From Scleromitrula shiraiana (taxonomy: Eukaryota > Ascomycota > Leotiomycetes > Helotiales > Sclerotiniaceae): a stretch of DNA of 64,000 bases. Positions 1-11,300 of the stretch are shown piece by piece. Under the pieces are notes generated by a model. It had not been told where the DNA came from and did no database searches. It worked only from the letters and a program-made list of their open reading frames with translations. The DNA lies in NCBI GenBank assembly GCA_028455995.1, contig JABELC010000003.1, positions 2,542,001 through 2,606,000 on the forward strand. The letters run 5' to 3'. Position numbers and translations under genes: made by a program. The first letter of the stretch is position 1; each line of letters opens with the position of its first letter.

Positions 1-139
1 CAAAGCAGGGCAAGGCGAGGCGAGATAAGTAGATTAAAAAAAGGCATCCAAAATTTTCCAAGCCCCCTCCCCCGTTCCTACGCCTACTCGCCCTTCCGCC
101 TGCTCCAAAGATACATGCTATAATAAATCTAATCTACTC

Positions 140-2264
140 TTAACACCTTAAGAAAATGCCCTGTCTCATTTCGCTCTCGCGGACCTCAAACATAACCTGT
201 ACGCCTACGAAAAGCGCCGATGATGCAGTGACTAAGAAGATGATTCCTGCACATAGATTGTTAGTTCAGAGTTAAGAGAACATTGGAAACGAAAAGGGGA
301 AGAAAGAAATGACCGTACCTGAGAAATCATGGAAAATGCCATAAACAATACTCTTCAAACCATCAATACCAACGGCGAACCCAACCAAGTTCGCTGCCAT
401 CATCAACATGAGATTTCCCACTGCCCCAATTCCACATAGTACTCTATAACCGGTGAGATTATTAAGCCATTTCTTTCTCGGAAAAAGCATTCCAGCAATA
501 ACTTCCGGCATCATGAATAGGACGATTAGCCAGCCCCAAACTAATAGATTAAGACTAATATCATGCCAAAGAGCGACGAAAGTAAAGACGAAAACATAGT
601 TGGCGACGGATCGAACGGTAGATATCCATGTAGCTGAGGATACACCACCCATAGGAACATAGATGTAGCGAACGAGCCAACGGTTGAAACTTCGATGCCA
701 ACCTCTCCAGAATTGAACGGTGGATGGGTTGTTTGAGAGACAACGAAGCATGTTTTCGGGGGGATCGATCCCGTCGGTGAGAGACCAAAGTCTGAAGAAT
801 CGCCATGGCAAGAGAAGTTTGAGCCATAATACGTGGAGATTGAAGTAGGATAACAGACTCAGCTGAGCTGGGGTATAGTCGGACCAATTTGGATTAGCTT
901 TTGAGATAGCTGTGCAATAGTCGAAGTGGAGGACTAGCTCTAATGCTAAGAGACAGAGCAGAAAACGAATGGCGTACTTTACAGTTCGAGATGTTTCTAC
1001 ACTGGCAGCGCGATATTTTGCTTGTGATATGTAATCATTGAATGTGATAATTGGTCCCGCAAGATATAGAGGGGCATATATCGCATATGCGAAGTAGTTA
1101 CGGAAATTGTAGTCCTTTTCCAAAGCAGGAATTGAGATTCGATCCCGCTCCGAGAGATTTGAGGGGTCAAGCTGTTTCTTCTTTTGTGCATTAGTGCTGA
1201 GATATATGATTGGTTTGTCCATGACTTACTTCCAGAGGGCTTCCGGCTCTTCTATCCATGCTCCAGTAATAATCCAAGTTGAAACTGATTAACCTCAAGA
1301 CTGTCAGGTTGAAAAGAATTTCCCATCGTGGAATTATGCCCAAATAACTATCTAACCACTGTGCCCAACTGTGTAATAGAACTCCATTTGATAACCCAGT
1401 TCCGTCCACAGGGGATAAACATTTTGCCATTGTGGTGAACTTATAACCATCAGAAAGCTCATTCGCAAATAATGTAGCTATATTGAAACTCCAAGTTGCT
1501 ACGGGAATAAACTTTCGAGGGAGTCGAGTCGCAATGCAGTAATTTATATATAAGATCAAAATAACTTTCAATGCCGAGAAACCATGTAAAGCTGCCAAAA
1601 ATATAAAGGCAAAACCAAAGTCAAAAGTAGCCCTCAGTTGCAGCCTTGCTTCCCCCTCCGCTACGGATATGTATGTATTTCCATTCGATTTCGGTGATCC
1701 TACTCGCGAGGGAATGGGCTTGAGAGCTTCATAGGCACGTCGAAGAAGAGGATGAAAGACGACGAGAATCGCAAGATATGGTACATTCTTTCGAAAGGTA
1801 AAGTATTGCGCATCGGAAATGTCCTTTATCGTGTCAGCAGATGGAGAATATATCTCTTATAACATGACGTACAATCTTTCGACCAGGGACCCAACCATCT
1901 GAGAGGAGGTGCTGATATTTATGGTAATTGGGATCGGAGGCTGAATTGCAGTCAGATTGGATGTTGGCAAAAGGCTCTATGTATACTGACGTCTAGATAC
2001 ATCGTAGGCAATCCAAAACATATATGGTACAACTGTCAAAAAAATGAAGTAGTAGAAGTAGAACTCTGGCGTTCTCCAATTCGAGGGTTGAGCCTTTGGT
2101 TTGCCATTGCTGTCTAACCGCACGCCGATGCCTGGTTTTGAATCGTCTCTTTTCGAAGTCGCAGCTGCGGGATCGATTTTATACGGGGTGGAGGAGGAAT
2201 TCGTGAATCGTGTGTCAATAGTATCTAGAGCATAGATGCTCCGTACATAGGAGAGGATACCCAT
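140..2264 (-). CDS. GUP1: Gup1-type MBOAT O-acyltransferase, 5 exons
   Basis: Membrane-bound O-acyltransferase. In yeast Gup1 remodels GPI-anchor lipids in the ER and affects glycerol handling. Model on the minus strand: exons 2264-1991, 1940-1873, 1823-1230, 1180-319 and 246-140, giving 634 aa, about the family's length. All introns are GT..AG and 49-72 nt; the fourth has a purine-rich acceptor. Family marks seen: NWRTPEFYFYY near the N-terminus, DVSRPSDPNYHKYQHLLSDG across the first junction, GSPLEKKQLDP across the third, FWRGWHRSFNRW (about 471-482) and ALWHDI with the conserved MBOAT histidine near residue 518. The fifth exon restores the typical ending VQVMFEVRESEMRQG. Many hydrophobic segments fit a polytopic ER/plasma membrane protein. 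The start is the first ATG. The upstream region carries a CCATGCT tandem repeat. Naming is from motif recognition; exon joins are inferred. Confidence 0.93.
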
Positions 2265-2836
2265 TGTTATATCATGGAGTTGAGTTATGTTGACTAAAGA
2301 AAGGAGGCAAAGAAGTAATGAATGATAGAAGGTTAATAGAGGTCAGTTTATACAAGAAACAAAGGAGTGTATAGTAGTAAATATATTAACAGTTCAAGCC
2401 ATGAAGTTTCCTGGACTTTTTGGATTGTCCTTATTAGGGGTTCAAGTGGGATGTGTGTCTGTTGGAGACTCAAGGGTTCAGACAGATTTACAAGGTGAGA
2501 TTTATTTTTGGTTCAAAGCTCCATGCTCCATGCTCCATGCTCCATGCTAGAGATTCCTCGGTATCTGTCCCATCACGGAATGTCGGAGCTTGAGCTACGC
2601 GTTTAGTGTGTTTGGCTTGTTTAGCGTATTAGAGCCCCTGGATTTCAAAAGTTAGCACCTAGTAACTTACATAATATGTCCTATGATGTCGCTACAATCG
2701 AGCTAATTCATTCTCTAATATCTATTTAAAAAGTAAACATTCCACTATATCTTTGTATAAGTTTATATTGAATGTTTGTATAAGATATGTATCGAATACA
2801 TTCCGCCAATATTGAACTTAAATTGTATATCGCTGT
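2265..2836. other. Intergenic: GUP1 5' flank and 3' flank of the next minus-strand gene
   Basis: No supportable ORF. Contains four head-to-tail copies of CCATGCT at 2521-2548. Otherwise ordinary AT-rich sequence. Confidence 0.6.
2521..2548. repeat. 7-bp tandem repeat (CCATGCT)x4
   Basis: Four exact head-to-tail copies of CCATGCT lie about 260 bp upstream of the GUP1 start. Confidence 0.9.
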
Positions 2837-3822
2837 TCAAGCATAGATCCTGAAATTACACTGCGAAGTCGGAGTACTTCTAGCCTCGCTACTACTATTC
2901 TTAGAGCTATGAATTTTGCTTCTAGTCGGACTGCTTTCTTTACTTTTGTCTGGCAAGCTACTATTGCTGGCCCCAGAATCTTCACGGTGCCTAATAATGC
3001 TGCCCGTGTTCTTATTCAGACTCTGAAAACTAATCACGCTCTGAGCCTGAGGTAATTCAACTCTCTTAAATCCGCCGAAGAAACCATCACCTAGATCGCT
3101 CGTGTGAAGTTCTTCGCGACTTGTTTCTGAGAACATCGGTGGCTGAAGACGTGAGCTTTGAAGAAGAAGAAGCACTTGGCAATGCACCTTTCAAGGAAGA
3201 ACTTCTGCTCGGTTTAGGAGCAGTATCCTTGGGTGGCACTGTCTTAATGAGTGGTACATCTCCACTGCTTAACTTCAAGTCAGCACTTCCAGTAAGTGAG
3301 CTACCACTACCACTAAGCAACATGCTTTCTTTGAGTTCCTCTTCATCTCGCCACATATCTAGCTTGTTTAACAGATCGACAGCCGGCTTTTTGCAATCAT
3401 CTATCTGAACTCTATCCGATACCAGCAAGCTTCTGACAAAAGCACGAGAATATGTTTTCATTCCTTTTGGATTACCACTTTTGGTCATCTGCAGCACCAG
3501 TTTAGCTACCTGGGGTTCAACTGAGTGGCTACTCTTGATAATATACGTACGTTTACCGGCCCTTTATAGGATATCTCCTCTGCAACAAGCTCGATACCAT
3601 TTCTTCCTTTCCCTGCAATTGGACGCTCGACTGTAAGATCTCGTCCAACATCGACAAGTTTGGTTTTCTTATTGGCTTCCTCGATATCCCCAAAGTACGA
3701 CTCACCATCATCATCGAAATGGAATATGAGAAGCTTTTTTTATTCCCCTTTTTATAACAATCCGATTCTCTTGTTGCGAAATACAGGACCCCATCCTTGT
3801 AAATAATATATAGAGCAGAATG
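2837..3822 (-). pseudogene. Frame-disrupted gene of unknown function, Ser-rich C-terminus
   Basis: Unrecognised. From ATG 3822 the frame reads MSHSALYIIYKDGVLYFATR, then loses sense at a run of seven T (3735-3741, A on the coding strand). One extra base there would continue into LIFHFDDDGESYFGDIEEA. A 47-nt GT..AG intron (about 3502-3548) then joins KGP to VAKLVLQMTKSGNPKGM. The following Lys/Asp/Ser-rich part ends at a stop near 3087, while an overlapping frame continues as a Ser-rich tail to 2837. Two frame breaks therefore separate otherwise gene-like segments. This is either a decaying gene or assembly errors in homopolymer and Ser-codon repeats. No domain recognised. Confidence 0.4.
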
Positions 3823-5195
3823 ACTCATTTTCAATCCGAGTTAAAAATAGTCTACAAGATCCTTGATTGATAGCAGTTTTTAGCAATTCAGACGTAGCAT
3901 AGATATTTACACAGGCGGGGCAATGGACTTTATATCACTGAATGCTGTAGGCATAAACCCAACTGCAAGACGATAGTGGTTCTGATCTAACTCTACAGGA
4001 TCATTCTTACAACAAAGCTTTTCTCAATTTCGAAAATATTTTGGCCTCAACCTGGGGTAGAAAACTTTTCTGGCCCCCTCCAACTCAACCACAACGTCAA
4101 AAATTAACATAAATTCTTCAAGAACGCAAGTTTTTCGTTTTTTGATTCTAGGCGGGCCTCAAACTGGCCATTGTATAGTCTGAAAAGTGTGGAAAATATC
4201 ACTGAAGATATAGCCTCGCCGCCGCCAAGGAATAATCTTGAAAACAGTTCCTTGCATTCCAATGTAGTGATGTATTTTCTGGCAAGGTCCGGTCAACTGT
4301 TACGCAACAGAAATCAAATTACTCATTTCTATTTTTGTTCCAACATTCTTACTATCCATCATTTCCCTGGAGCTGTCGTGTTGCCTATCAAGAGAAAAGT
4401 TTGTATTGTATGTAGCACGCCCACTCTACTATGCCTGCTCCATATATGCTTGATGTGTTTAACATTTGCCATAAATTGATAGATATGAAGCTGTCGCTAC
4501 CTCAAGTAGAGGTATCAATTATATTAAGCACATAAAGCATTGCCAGATGCAGCACAAGTTGGGCTTTATGCTATCATATTTTCCAGTTTTATTAAAACCT
4601 TGTCTCTATGCTGCTTCATTCTTGCAGTATCTACCGTAAGTGAACACGTATTAGGGCGCCTCTGGATGGCAATTATTCTTCTGCGTCGTCCACAGAAACC
4701 AATAAAATTCGACAGGATTTTATACGCAAATTGAAATGTCATTTGAACAAAGAGTACGTGGTTGTGAACGTTGTTGGTTTGAAAGGAGAATAGGGATTTG
4801 GCGAGGAAAATATGAAAGCTTGGCATGCATACAGTTGTTTTCGCAATGCTATATCTCATATACTTCAATATGGTTGCTAGAATCTGATGTTTTAAACATC
4901 CGTGGTGCGTTTATATTTACCTTCCAAGATTCATGAAAGATTTAAAGCACGTAATAATCATTTACGTCATTGATTTATACTTTCTGTGCTAGCTGATTTT
5001 ATACTTTCTGACATGATTAATTCTCACGATGCATTCACCCACATTTCATACCGCCGTTTGAGTTGAAGCAATCTGTCGTTGGCTATTGGGATTTCTAAAA
5101 CTTTTGCTTCTGCTCTCACTGCATAATTCGAGAAGTCTTGTCTTATCACTACTACTTGCTTAAACTCTTTGTATTAGTTACATAGGGTGCCCAAC
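3823..5195. other. Intergenic region, no supported gene
   Basis: About 1.4 kb with only short overlapping ORFs on both strands (100 codons or fewer) lacking family resemblance or intron signals. It forms the shared 5' flank of the broken minus-strand gene and the plus-strand antiporter. Confidence 0.5.
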
Positions 5196-6650
5196 ATGTG
5201 GGATGCACTTGAACCAACACCGCCGCATGTCACATATGTTGTACTGTCGCTCTTCCTAATAATCTATGCTCTCTTCTCTTCATTCATTCGCAACCACCTC
5301 CATCTCTCCGAGCCACCACTCGCCGTTCTCTTCGGTATCATCCTCAGCCGTTATGCTCTCAAAATCATCACTCCTCGTGAATGGGGACTCGATGACGAGA
5401 TCATGCAAGAAGTTACGCGAGTAATTGTAGGAATTCAATGCTTCGTCGTTGGTATTGAGCTCCCCAAACATTATTTCCGACGACATTGGAAATCTGTACT
5501 TTATCTTCTCGGTCCTGTCATGACGTTTTCGTGGGCCATTACAGCACTTTTCGCATACTTTATCTTCCAAACCTCAATTCCCACGGCCTTGATCATAGGA
5601 GCTTGTCTCTCACCCACCGATCCTATTCTTGCCGCATCCGTTCTCTCCGGTTCTCGCTTCAGCGATCGTGTTCCCCCACGTCTTCGCCATCTCCTTTCCG
5701 CCGAATCAGCCTGCAATGATGGTGTCTCTTTTCCATTCCTTTATATTGGGCTGGTGATCTATACCACATCTGGTGGTGCTGGTTCTGCCATCAAAGAATG
5801 GGTTCTTATGACACTTCTTTGGCAATGTTTGGTAGGTATTGTCACCGGCCTCATAATTGGCAACATTGCAAATCGACTCTTACGTTTCTCTTCCTCTCGC
5901 AACTACATCTCTCGTCCCTCCTTCGTGGTTTTCTACCTACTTCTCGCTATTCTTTCTGTTGGTATCGGTTCCATCCTCGGCAGTGATGATTTCCTGGTTG
6001 CATTTGGAGCTGGCGTTGGTTTCGCCCACGATGGATGGTTCGCCAAGAAAACGAGATCTGTCCCATTCCCCACCATTGTAGATCATATTCTAAATTCTTC
6101 CATGTTTGTCTACTTTGGTGCAATAATTCCCTGGGAATATTTTACTCCAAATGATCTCACACCCTCGATCAAACCTTGGACTCTCATCCTCTTTTTAATA
6201 CTCGTCCTTCTCTTCCGTCGGATCCCCATTCTTCTCATGATCAAACCCCTCATTCCAGACGTTCGCACCTATCGAGAAGCGCTCTTCTGCGGACACTTTG
6301 GACCTATGGGCGTAGGTGCCTTGTTCCTCGCCATGGAAGCACGAGCCCAACTCGAAACCGGTACTTCTCTACCTCTTCCCATTCCAGATATGCCACATAA
6401 ACCTTACAGCGAAGAAACGAAAGCGATTCATACGGTATGGCCTATTGTGTGTTTTGCGGTCTTGGGAAGTACAATGATCCATGGTTTGAGCGTGGTGGCG
6501 ATTAGTCTGGGAAGTCACTTTTCGAGGAAAGAGGGGGAGAGAGCCCCGTTGTTGGGTGGGGAAACGGATGGGTTGGATGCGATGGTTCATGATGAGGGGG
6601 GTGGTGAGAGTGAACCGGAGGTTAGTGGGAGTGAGGGTGAGCCTGAATAG
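5196..6650 (+). CDS. Na+(K+)/H+ antiporter, NHA1/Sod2-type, short form
   Basis: Fungal plasma-membrane cation/proton exchanger of the Nha1/Cnh1/Sod2 family, exporting alkali cations in exchange for protons. Intronless, 484 aa from ATG 5196; an in-frame GTG at 5187 is not a plausible eukaryotic start. About 12 hydrophobic segments run from HVTYVVLSLFLIIYALF to ICFAVLGSTMIHGLSVVAI-like sequence. Seen signatures are the discontinuous-helix region ACLSPTDPILAASVLSG (about 142-158), the ion-site motif SAESACNDGVSFPFLY (ND pair), and HFGPMGVGALF near the C-terminal core. The polar tail after the last membrane segment is only about 45 residues, acidic and Gly-rich, whereas S. cerevisiae Nha1 has a very long cytoplasmic tail. 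It resembles the compact Sod2-like forms. The last 120 nt are G-rich. Confidence 0.92.
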   Translation: MWDALEPTPPHVTYVVLSLFLIIYALFSSFIRNHLHLSEPPLAVLFGIILSRYALKIITPREWGLDDEIMQEVTRVIVGIQCFVVGIELPKHYFRRHWKSVLYLLGPVMTFSWAITALFAYFIFQTSIPTALIIGACLSPTDPILAASVLSGSRFSDRVPPRLRHLLSAESACNDGVSFPFLYIGLVIYTTSGGAGSAIKEWVLMTLLWQCLVGIVTGLIIGNIANRLLRFSSSRNYISRPSFVVFYLLLAILSVGIGSILGSDDFLVAFGAGVGFAHDGWFAKKTRSVPFPTIVDHILNSSMFVYFGAIIPWEYFTPNDLTPSIKPWTLILFLILVLLFRRIPILLMIKPLIPDVRTYREALFCGHFGPMGVGALFLAMEARAQLETGTSLPLPIPDMPHKPYSEETKAIHTVWPIVCFAVLGSTMIHGLSVVAISLGSHFSRKEGERAPLLGGETDGLDAMVHDEGGGESEPEVSGSEGEPE

Positions 6651-6946
6651 TGCGCCACTGCATTGTATACAAAAGAACATCACAATTATTAAAAGATAAT
6701 CGGCTAAGAGCATAATACACAGAAGACAGTGAATCAACATGACATTATATTATTCATTAAGAATTTGCTATTAACGAAGTACCAGACACAGCTCCGCAGG
6801 GTAATAGGAAAGTCCGATCTCTAAACAGTTCAATTCAGCACGCTACTTCAGTTCGATTTATTCGAAATATTCGCATACTGCGCCACCAACGTATCATCAA
6901 TACCTATCTAAGTAGACTGTTTTTGTATATGCGCAATACCCCACTA

Positions 6947-8309
6947 ATGAGTCAAAGAACTGTATTGCTGTTATTCACTGGTGTCGTGTGCATGTTTGCT
7001 ATCTCAAACTCGTTGCTTGCCTCGTTATCGTCATTATCCTCGAAGCTCTTATTACCAGATAAAATGACCGCACAACCACCAGTTCTCTTAGAACTTCCAT
7101 CTCTCCTCACAATTACCATTGATAGAGTCGCTGAAGGACTACAGTCCAATCAATTCACATCTATCGATCTAGCCAAAGCATACCTAGCGAGAACTAAGTA
7201 GGCTGCAGACTTTAAAGCTGTGCTACAAATAAATCCCGATGCAATAGCTGTTGCAAAAGATCTTGATGATCAACGTAGGCGTCAAGGAAGTAGAGGATAT
7301 GTCAACATCCTGTTTTCTTGCGCGCGACTAAGTTGTGTAGACCATTACGTGGAATCCCAGTTCTAGTTAAGGATAACATAGCAACAAAAGATAGACTAGA
7401 TGTATCCGCAGGCTTTTTTGCCCTTCTCGGGGCCAAGCCTCTAATCGAATCTTCTGTTATTAGCAAATTACGAGCAGCGGGAATCATCGTTCGGGGGAAA
7501 AAACCCTTTCCGAGTGGGCGAATTTTAGAGGTTTGAACATTAGTTCTGGCTGGAGTCTACGAGGGGGTCAGACCTTGGTAACTTATTATCCGAATTCGAA
7601 ACTCGATGGCAGTAGCTCTGGCTCAGCAGTAGCTGCTGTTTTGGGATTATGCATTACCGCATTAGGAACAGAGGTGAATATTCATCATGAGTTTCAAAGT
7701 ACTTCTAGGATGAGGAGACTAACAATTTTGGTAATGTAGACTTTTGGGAGTATTTTTGATCCAGCGGGGCAGAATAACGTCGTCGGATTCAAGCTTACTC
7801 GTGGATTGATTGGAACAGATGGCGCTATTTCAATTTTCAAGCGGCAAGATGTTATAGGCACCCTCACAAGAACCGTCAAGGATGCCGCATATATGCTTAG
7901 TAGTATTTTAGGGCGTAGTGAGTTAGAGGTGGTGAAAGTAACATTTTAGGCGCAATGGAGAAACACAAGCTAGACATCTTGGTTGTTCCGTCTCAACCAG
8001 GCATTTCAAATAATCTTGCTGCCAAAATGGGGTTTCCAGTCATATCCGTACCACTCAGATTTTATCCTGAAGGAACGCCAGTTGAGAGAGAGGGCAGGAA
8101 GAATGATCTGGTATGGCTTGCGCCTGGCATCCCGTGAGTATCTCGGAGTTCTTCGCAGTACATAAAATTGATAACTTCTAGTTATTGTACGCGCGCATTC
8201 TCTCATGCAGTTGTTGAAAGTAGCCCATGCTTTCGAGCAAATAACTGCTGTTCGGCAAAGAGGACCGTCGCCGTTCAAGGTACCGAAGACTGAGATCAAA
8301 GATGTATAG
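6947..8309 (+). pseudogene. Amidase-signature family enzyme, decayed
   Basis: Amidase-signature remnant (fungal AmiE/acetamidase-like; the family uses a Ser-cisSer-Lys triad). Recognisable blocks in order: PLRGIPVLVKDNIAT with the Lys, LSEWANFRGLN, KLDGSSSGSAVAAV (cis-Ser), ALGTE joined to TFGSIFDPAG across a good 66-nt intron (7674-7739) keeping the nucleophile Ser, then LDILVVPSQPG, GFPVISVPLRFYPEGTPV and AHAFEQIT. Lesions: in-frame TAG at 7199-7201; a first intron (7297-7340) whose donor now reads ATATGT instead of GTATGT; a one-base frame change near 7500 (a GGGGGAAAAAACCC-type run); and loss of roughly 100+ codons after LSSILGR, since the C-terminal block follows almost directly. It cannot encode an active enzyme. 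Most lesions look like point decay; any link to repeat-induced mutation is speculative. Confidence 0.85.
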
Positions 8310-11300
8310 CTAGAAGGACAAACATGTCATTGCAGAATATGATCAGTTAAAATGTCAACGTTTCCTTTAATCACATCTTTGGAACTCAAGGATCTGTGAT
8401 GTAAGTTGATATTGTAAGTGCATGAAATTAGCATTGCTCGTAATAGAAAGATCTTGCAAGATGCAATAGTGGCAACGAAGCTGTCTTCAAATTTGATGGT
8501 AGCTAGGTTACAATTCTTTTGTACAAGTTATGAGAGACGATGGTGCAGATACCGGGAAATAGGGAGGAAACTTGTAGATTCTTCAACAATAACAATTATA
8601 TCCTTCCAAACCTACCCACTCACGGCAGCATTTCTTTCATTCACATCCAGACTTCACGCATCTAGAAAAAAATTACATGTAACATATCTACAGACATTTT
8701 CTCTCTTCGAATTTCCCCGCATCTCCATGCACACATGACCCCATAGCATTCGGAAGGTAACATCGGATATTGCATATCGCGATTATTGTTGCAGAAATAT
8801 GCACATATGTGAATTTGAGAGGAACAAAATATACATAAATACCTACTTCCTGGTTCTGCTTATACGTACTTGCAGAATAAAAGATTGATTCCGGTTCAAT
8901 ATTGGTTCTTAGATGGTCTCTACTGCCTACATCTTAGAATCCTCCGTCTCAGCATATAGATGAACCAAAACTAGAGAGTTTTCACGAAGATGGTATAAAT
9001 ATTCTTGTTGAGCGTCTACTGCAACATATAATTATTATGCTCTTACTGATGTGCATACATACAGTATATAATTCGCTAGAATAGGGGTGTTGCATTGCGT
9101 AGGTCACACAGAAAGAAAAAGGTTACACAAGCTTATTATACTGTTCCTACTTAAAGTTAAGAAAGTAGAAGAATAGAACGCGGGTCCCCTGAAGAAAAAA
9201 AAGGAAGGGTGAGTTAATATATGGAATATGGAAATTAAATCTGTCAGCATAAAAGTACGAGATTAATTCATAGATTTCAGGAATCCATAGCATGTCGAGG
9301 AACATGTTATTGAGAAACATCTCTCTATTAATTTGGCAATGATGTCGAAAAGTATCGGCACTGGTATTAAAAACTTATGAATGTCTAAAATTCAAGAATT
9401 CTTTCTAATTTCTAATTTCTAACGAGACTAAGAAATCTCCGATATGGCATTGCGGTTTCTGGTGTGATCAAATTTGACCATGTTGAACAAGAAGCTGCCA
9501 TTCATCTTCAAAGCAATACACTATGAATTTCTCAGCAAAAGCTAGTTTATTCAAAGGTCTAGATATGAGCGTGTGGAGTCAAGATAAGTGAGACTTCCCC
9601 GCATAGTAGCAATGGCCAAGTATTTACTTAACTCATCTACGATTGCAATAGCAGAAATGTGTGTTAGAGCTTAGAAAGCCTGATGCTGTACAAGCTTCAT
9701 ACGCGAACAACTATAGTACAGAAATTAACGGTCATTGTTTGATACAATTCTTTTGAAGCTGTATGTCAGTATGCATGTTTCATAGTGGGACTATCCGCGG
9801 AGTTTGCATAAAATCCCTTTTTTTGTATGAAAAAAGATACCAGTATGTTTAGGTAAAACTTAGATAGGATCAAGATTTCTTGCAGCGTGATAGAGCCAAG
9901 TTAATCGCTAGTCTGCTGGTGGGATAGTCACTGTTCAACATACAACAGCATTCATATCAAGGGAGGTTTCATCGTACATAGCCATTCATTTCTTACTGGA
10001 TACGAGGTAATAAGCATTATGAAGTGAATAGGTGTAATAATCAAAATATGACATATTTTTAATGTTACAAGAATAAACGTCCACCAAGTTCGATCGAGGG
10101 AGCGGGTCGTCTAAAGGCAAAGGTCAAATAATTTGACCTAAAATTTATTACCTTTGACCCGTATGTTACCTACCAAAATAGCTGGTGGTCTCCAGTCTAA
10201 ATCTCAGATGGGCAGAGGGATATATAAAAGCCAGGTGATAGATTTTTCATACCGTCGTCACAGCAAGCCGATTAAGAAACAAACCCTTACTGGCCAAAAT
10301 AAAAGATCGGTCCTTTAATAGTATCTCTTGAATGGCAGTAATTTATTGAAAGCAAATATTTAATCATCACATCGTTCAGGGAAAATCATCATCGGCACTT
10401 GCCAATTCTTCTCGGCGACTAGAAGCTAGCCACGCGCTAGAATTCTCTTGCCTTAGATTCTAAAATATATTGTTGTACGTGATACGGTGAGCCTTGTCGG
10501 AGGAATGCCCTCCTTACCACGCGATGCTTATACCTATCCATGATTGAGAGAAGGCGTGCCATGTGTCAATGTCTTACTACATGGAATGGGGATATAAGAG
10601 ATTGATTGACTGCCGAGTCCCGAATAGTCTGGTTGGGTCTCACTTCTCGAATTTCTAGGCTGCAAGGATTTTCTATTTGATGTAATTTTCTAGCCTGGAA
10701 TTTATATTGAAGATGAAGCTTGTAGTAACAACTTTAAGTGTGCCAGAAAGATGATTCTGAAAATCGGAGGAAGTCATTGTTGCCATCCTTTGATGTCGGA
10801 CCCGAGATGAAGGGTGTGTTAATGTGATTTGCTAATGCGATTGAAACTTTACCAGCCATGCAAGCTACTATATGTTGTACGACACGACTGTGATGGAATG
10901 TTTCATTATATTCCATTCAATTAAGCTTCAATTTGAATGGTTGAGTGGGTGGCTGAGTGGATGCGGTGACGGAAAGGGACAAGCAAGTAAAATTCTCTCT
11001 TAGCTTCCATTCACCCTTGTGCCATGAAATAATTATCTGATGAGATCAAAAATGCAAGGTTATTACTCCTCTCGAGCTAGGGATTATGATGCACGCCATG
11101 AGATACTCAGGCTATTCAGTTGCCTATCAAAACGCATTTCCTACATTTCGATGTCTCATACCAAGGCCACTAAGAGTCCAAACCCTCTACTGCCGTGAAT
11201 TTTCTTCGCATCTTCATTCTAATCACTTGATTCTACTCATTTCAAATGACAGTATCTATTGAGGTGATTGGTCGGACGTGATGCGCACCAATCTGGTTCC

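Noticed and set aside
561..887. Minus-strand ORF of 108 codons inside GUP1
   Set aside because: Alternative-frame shadow of the long GUP1 exon.
4171..4936. Small ORFs on both strands between the broken gene and the antiporter
   Set aside because: Short, overlapping on opposite strands, no recognisable domain.
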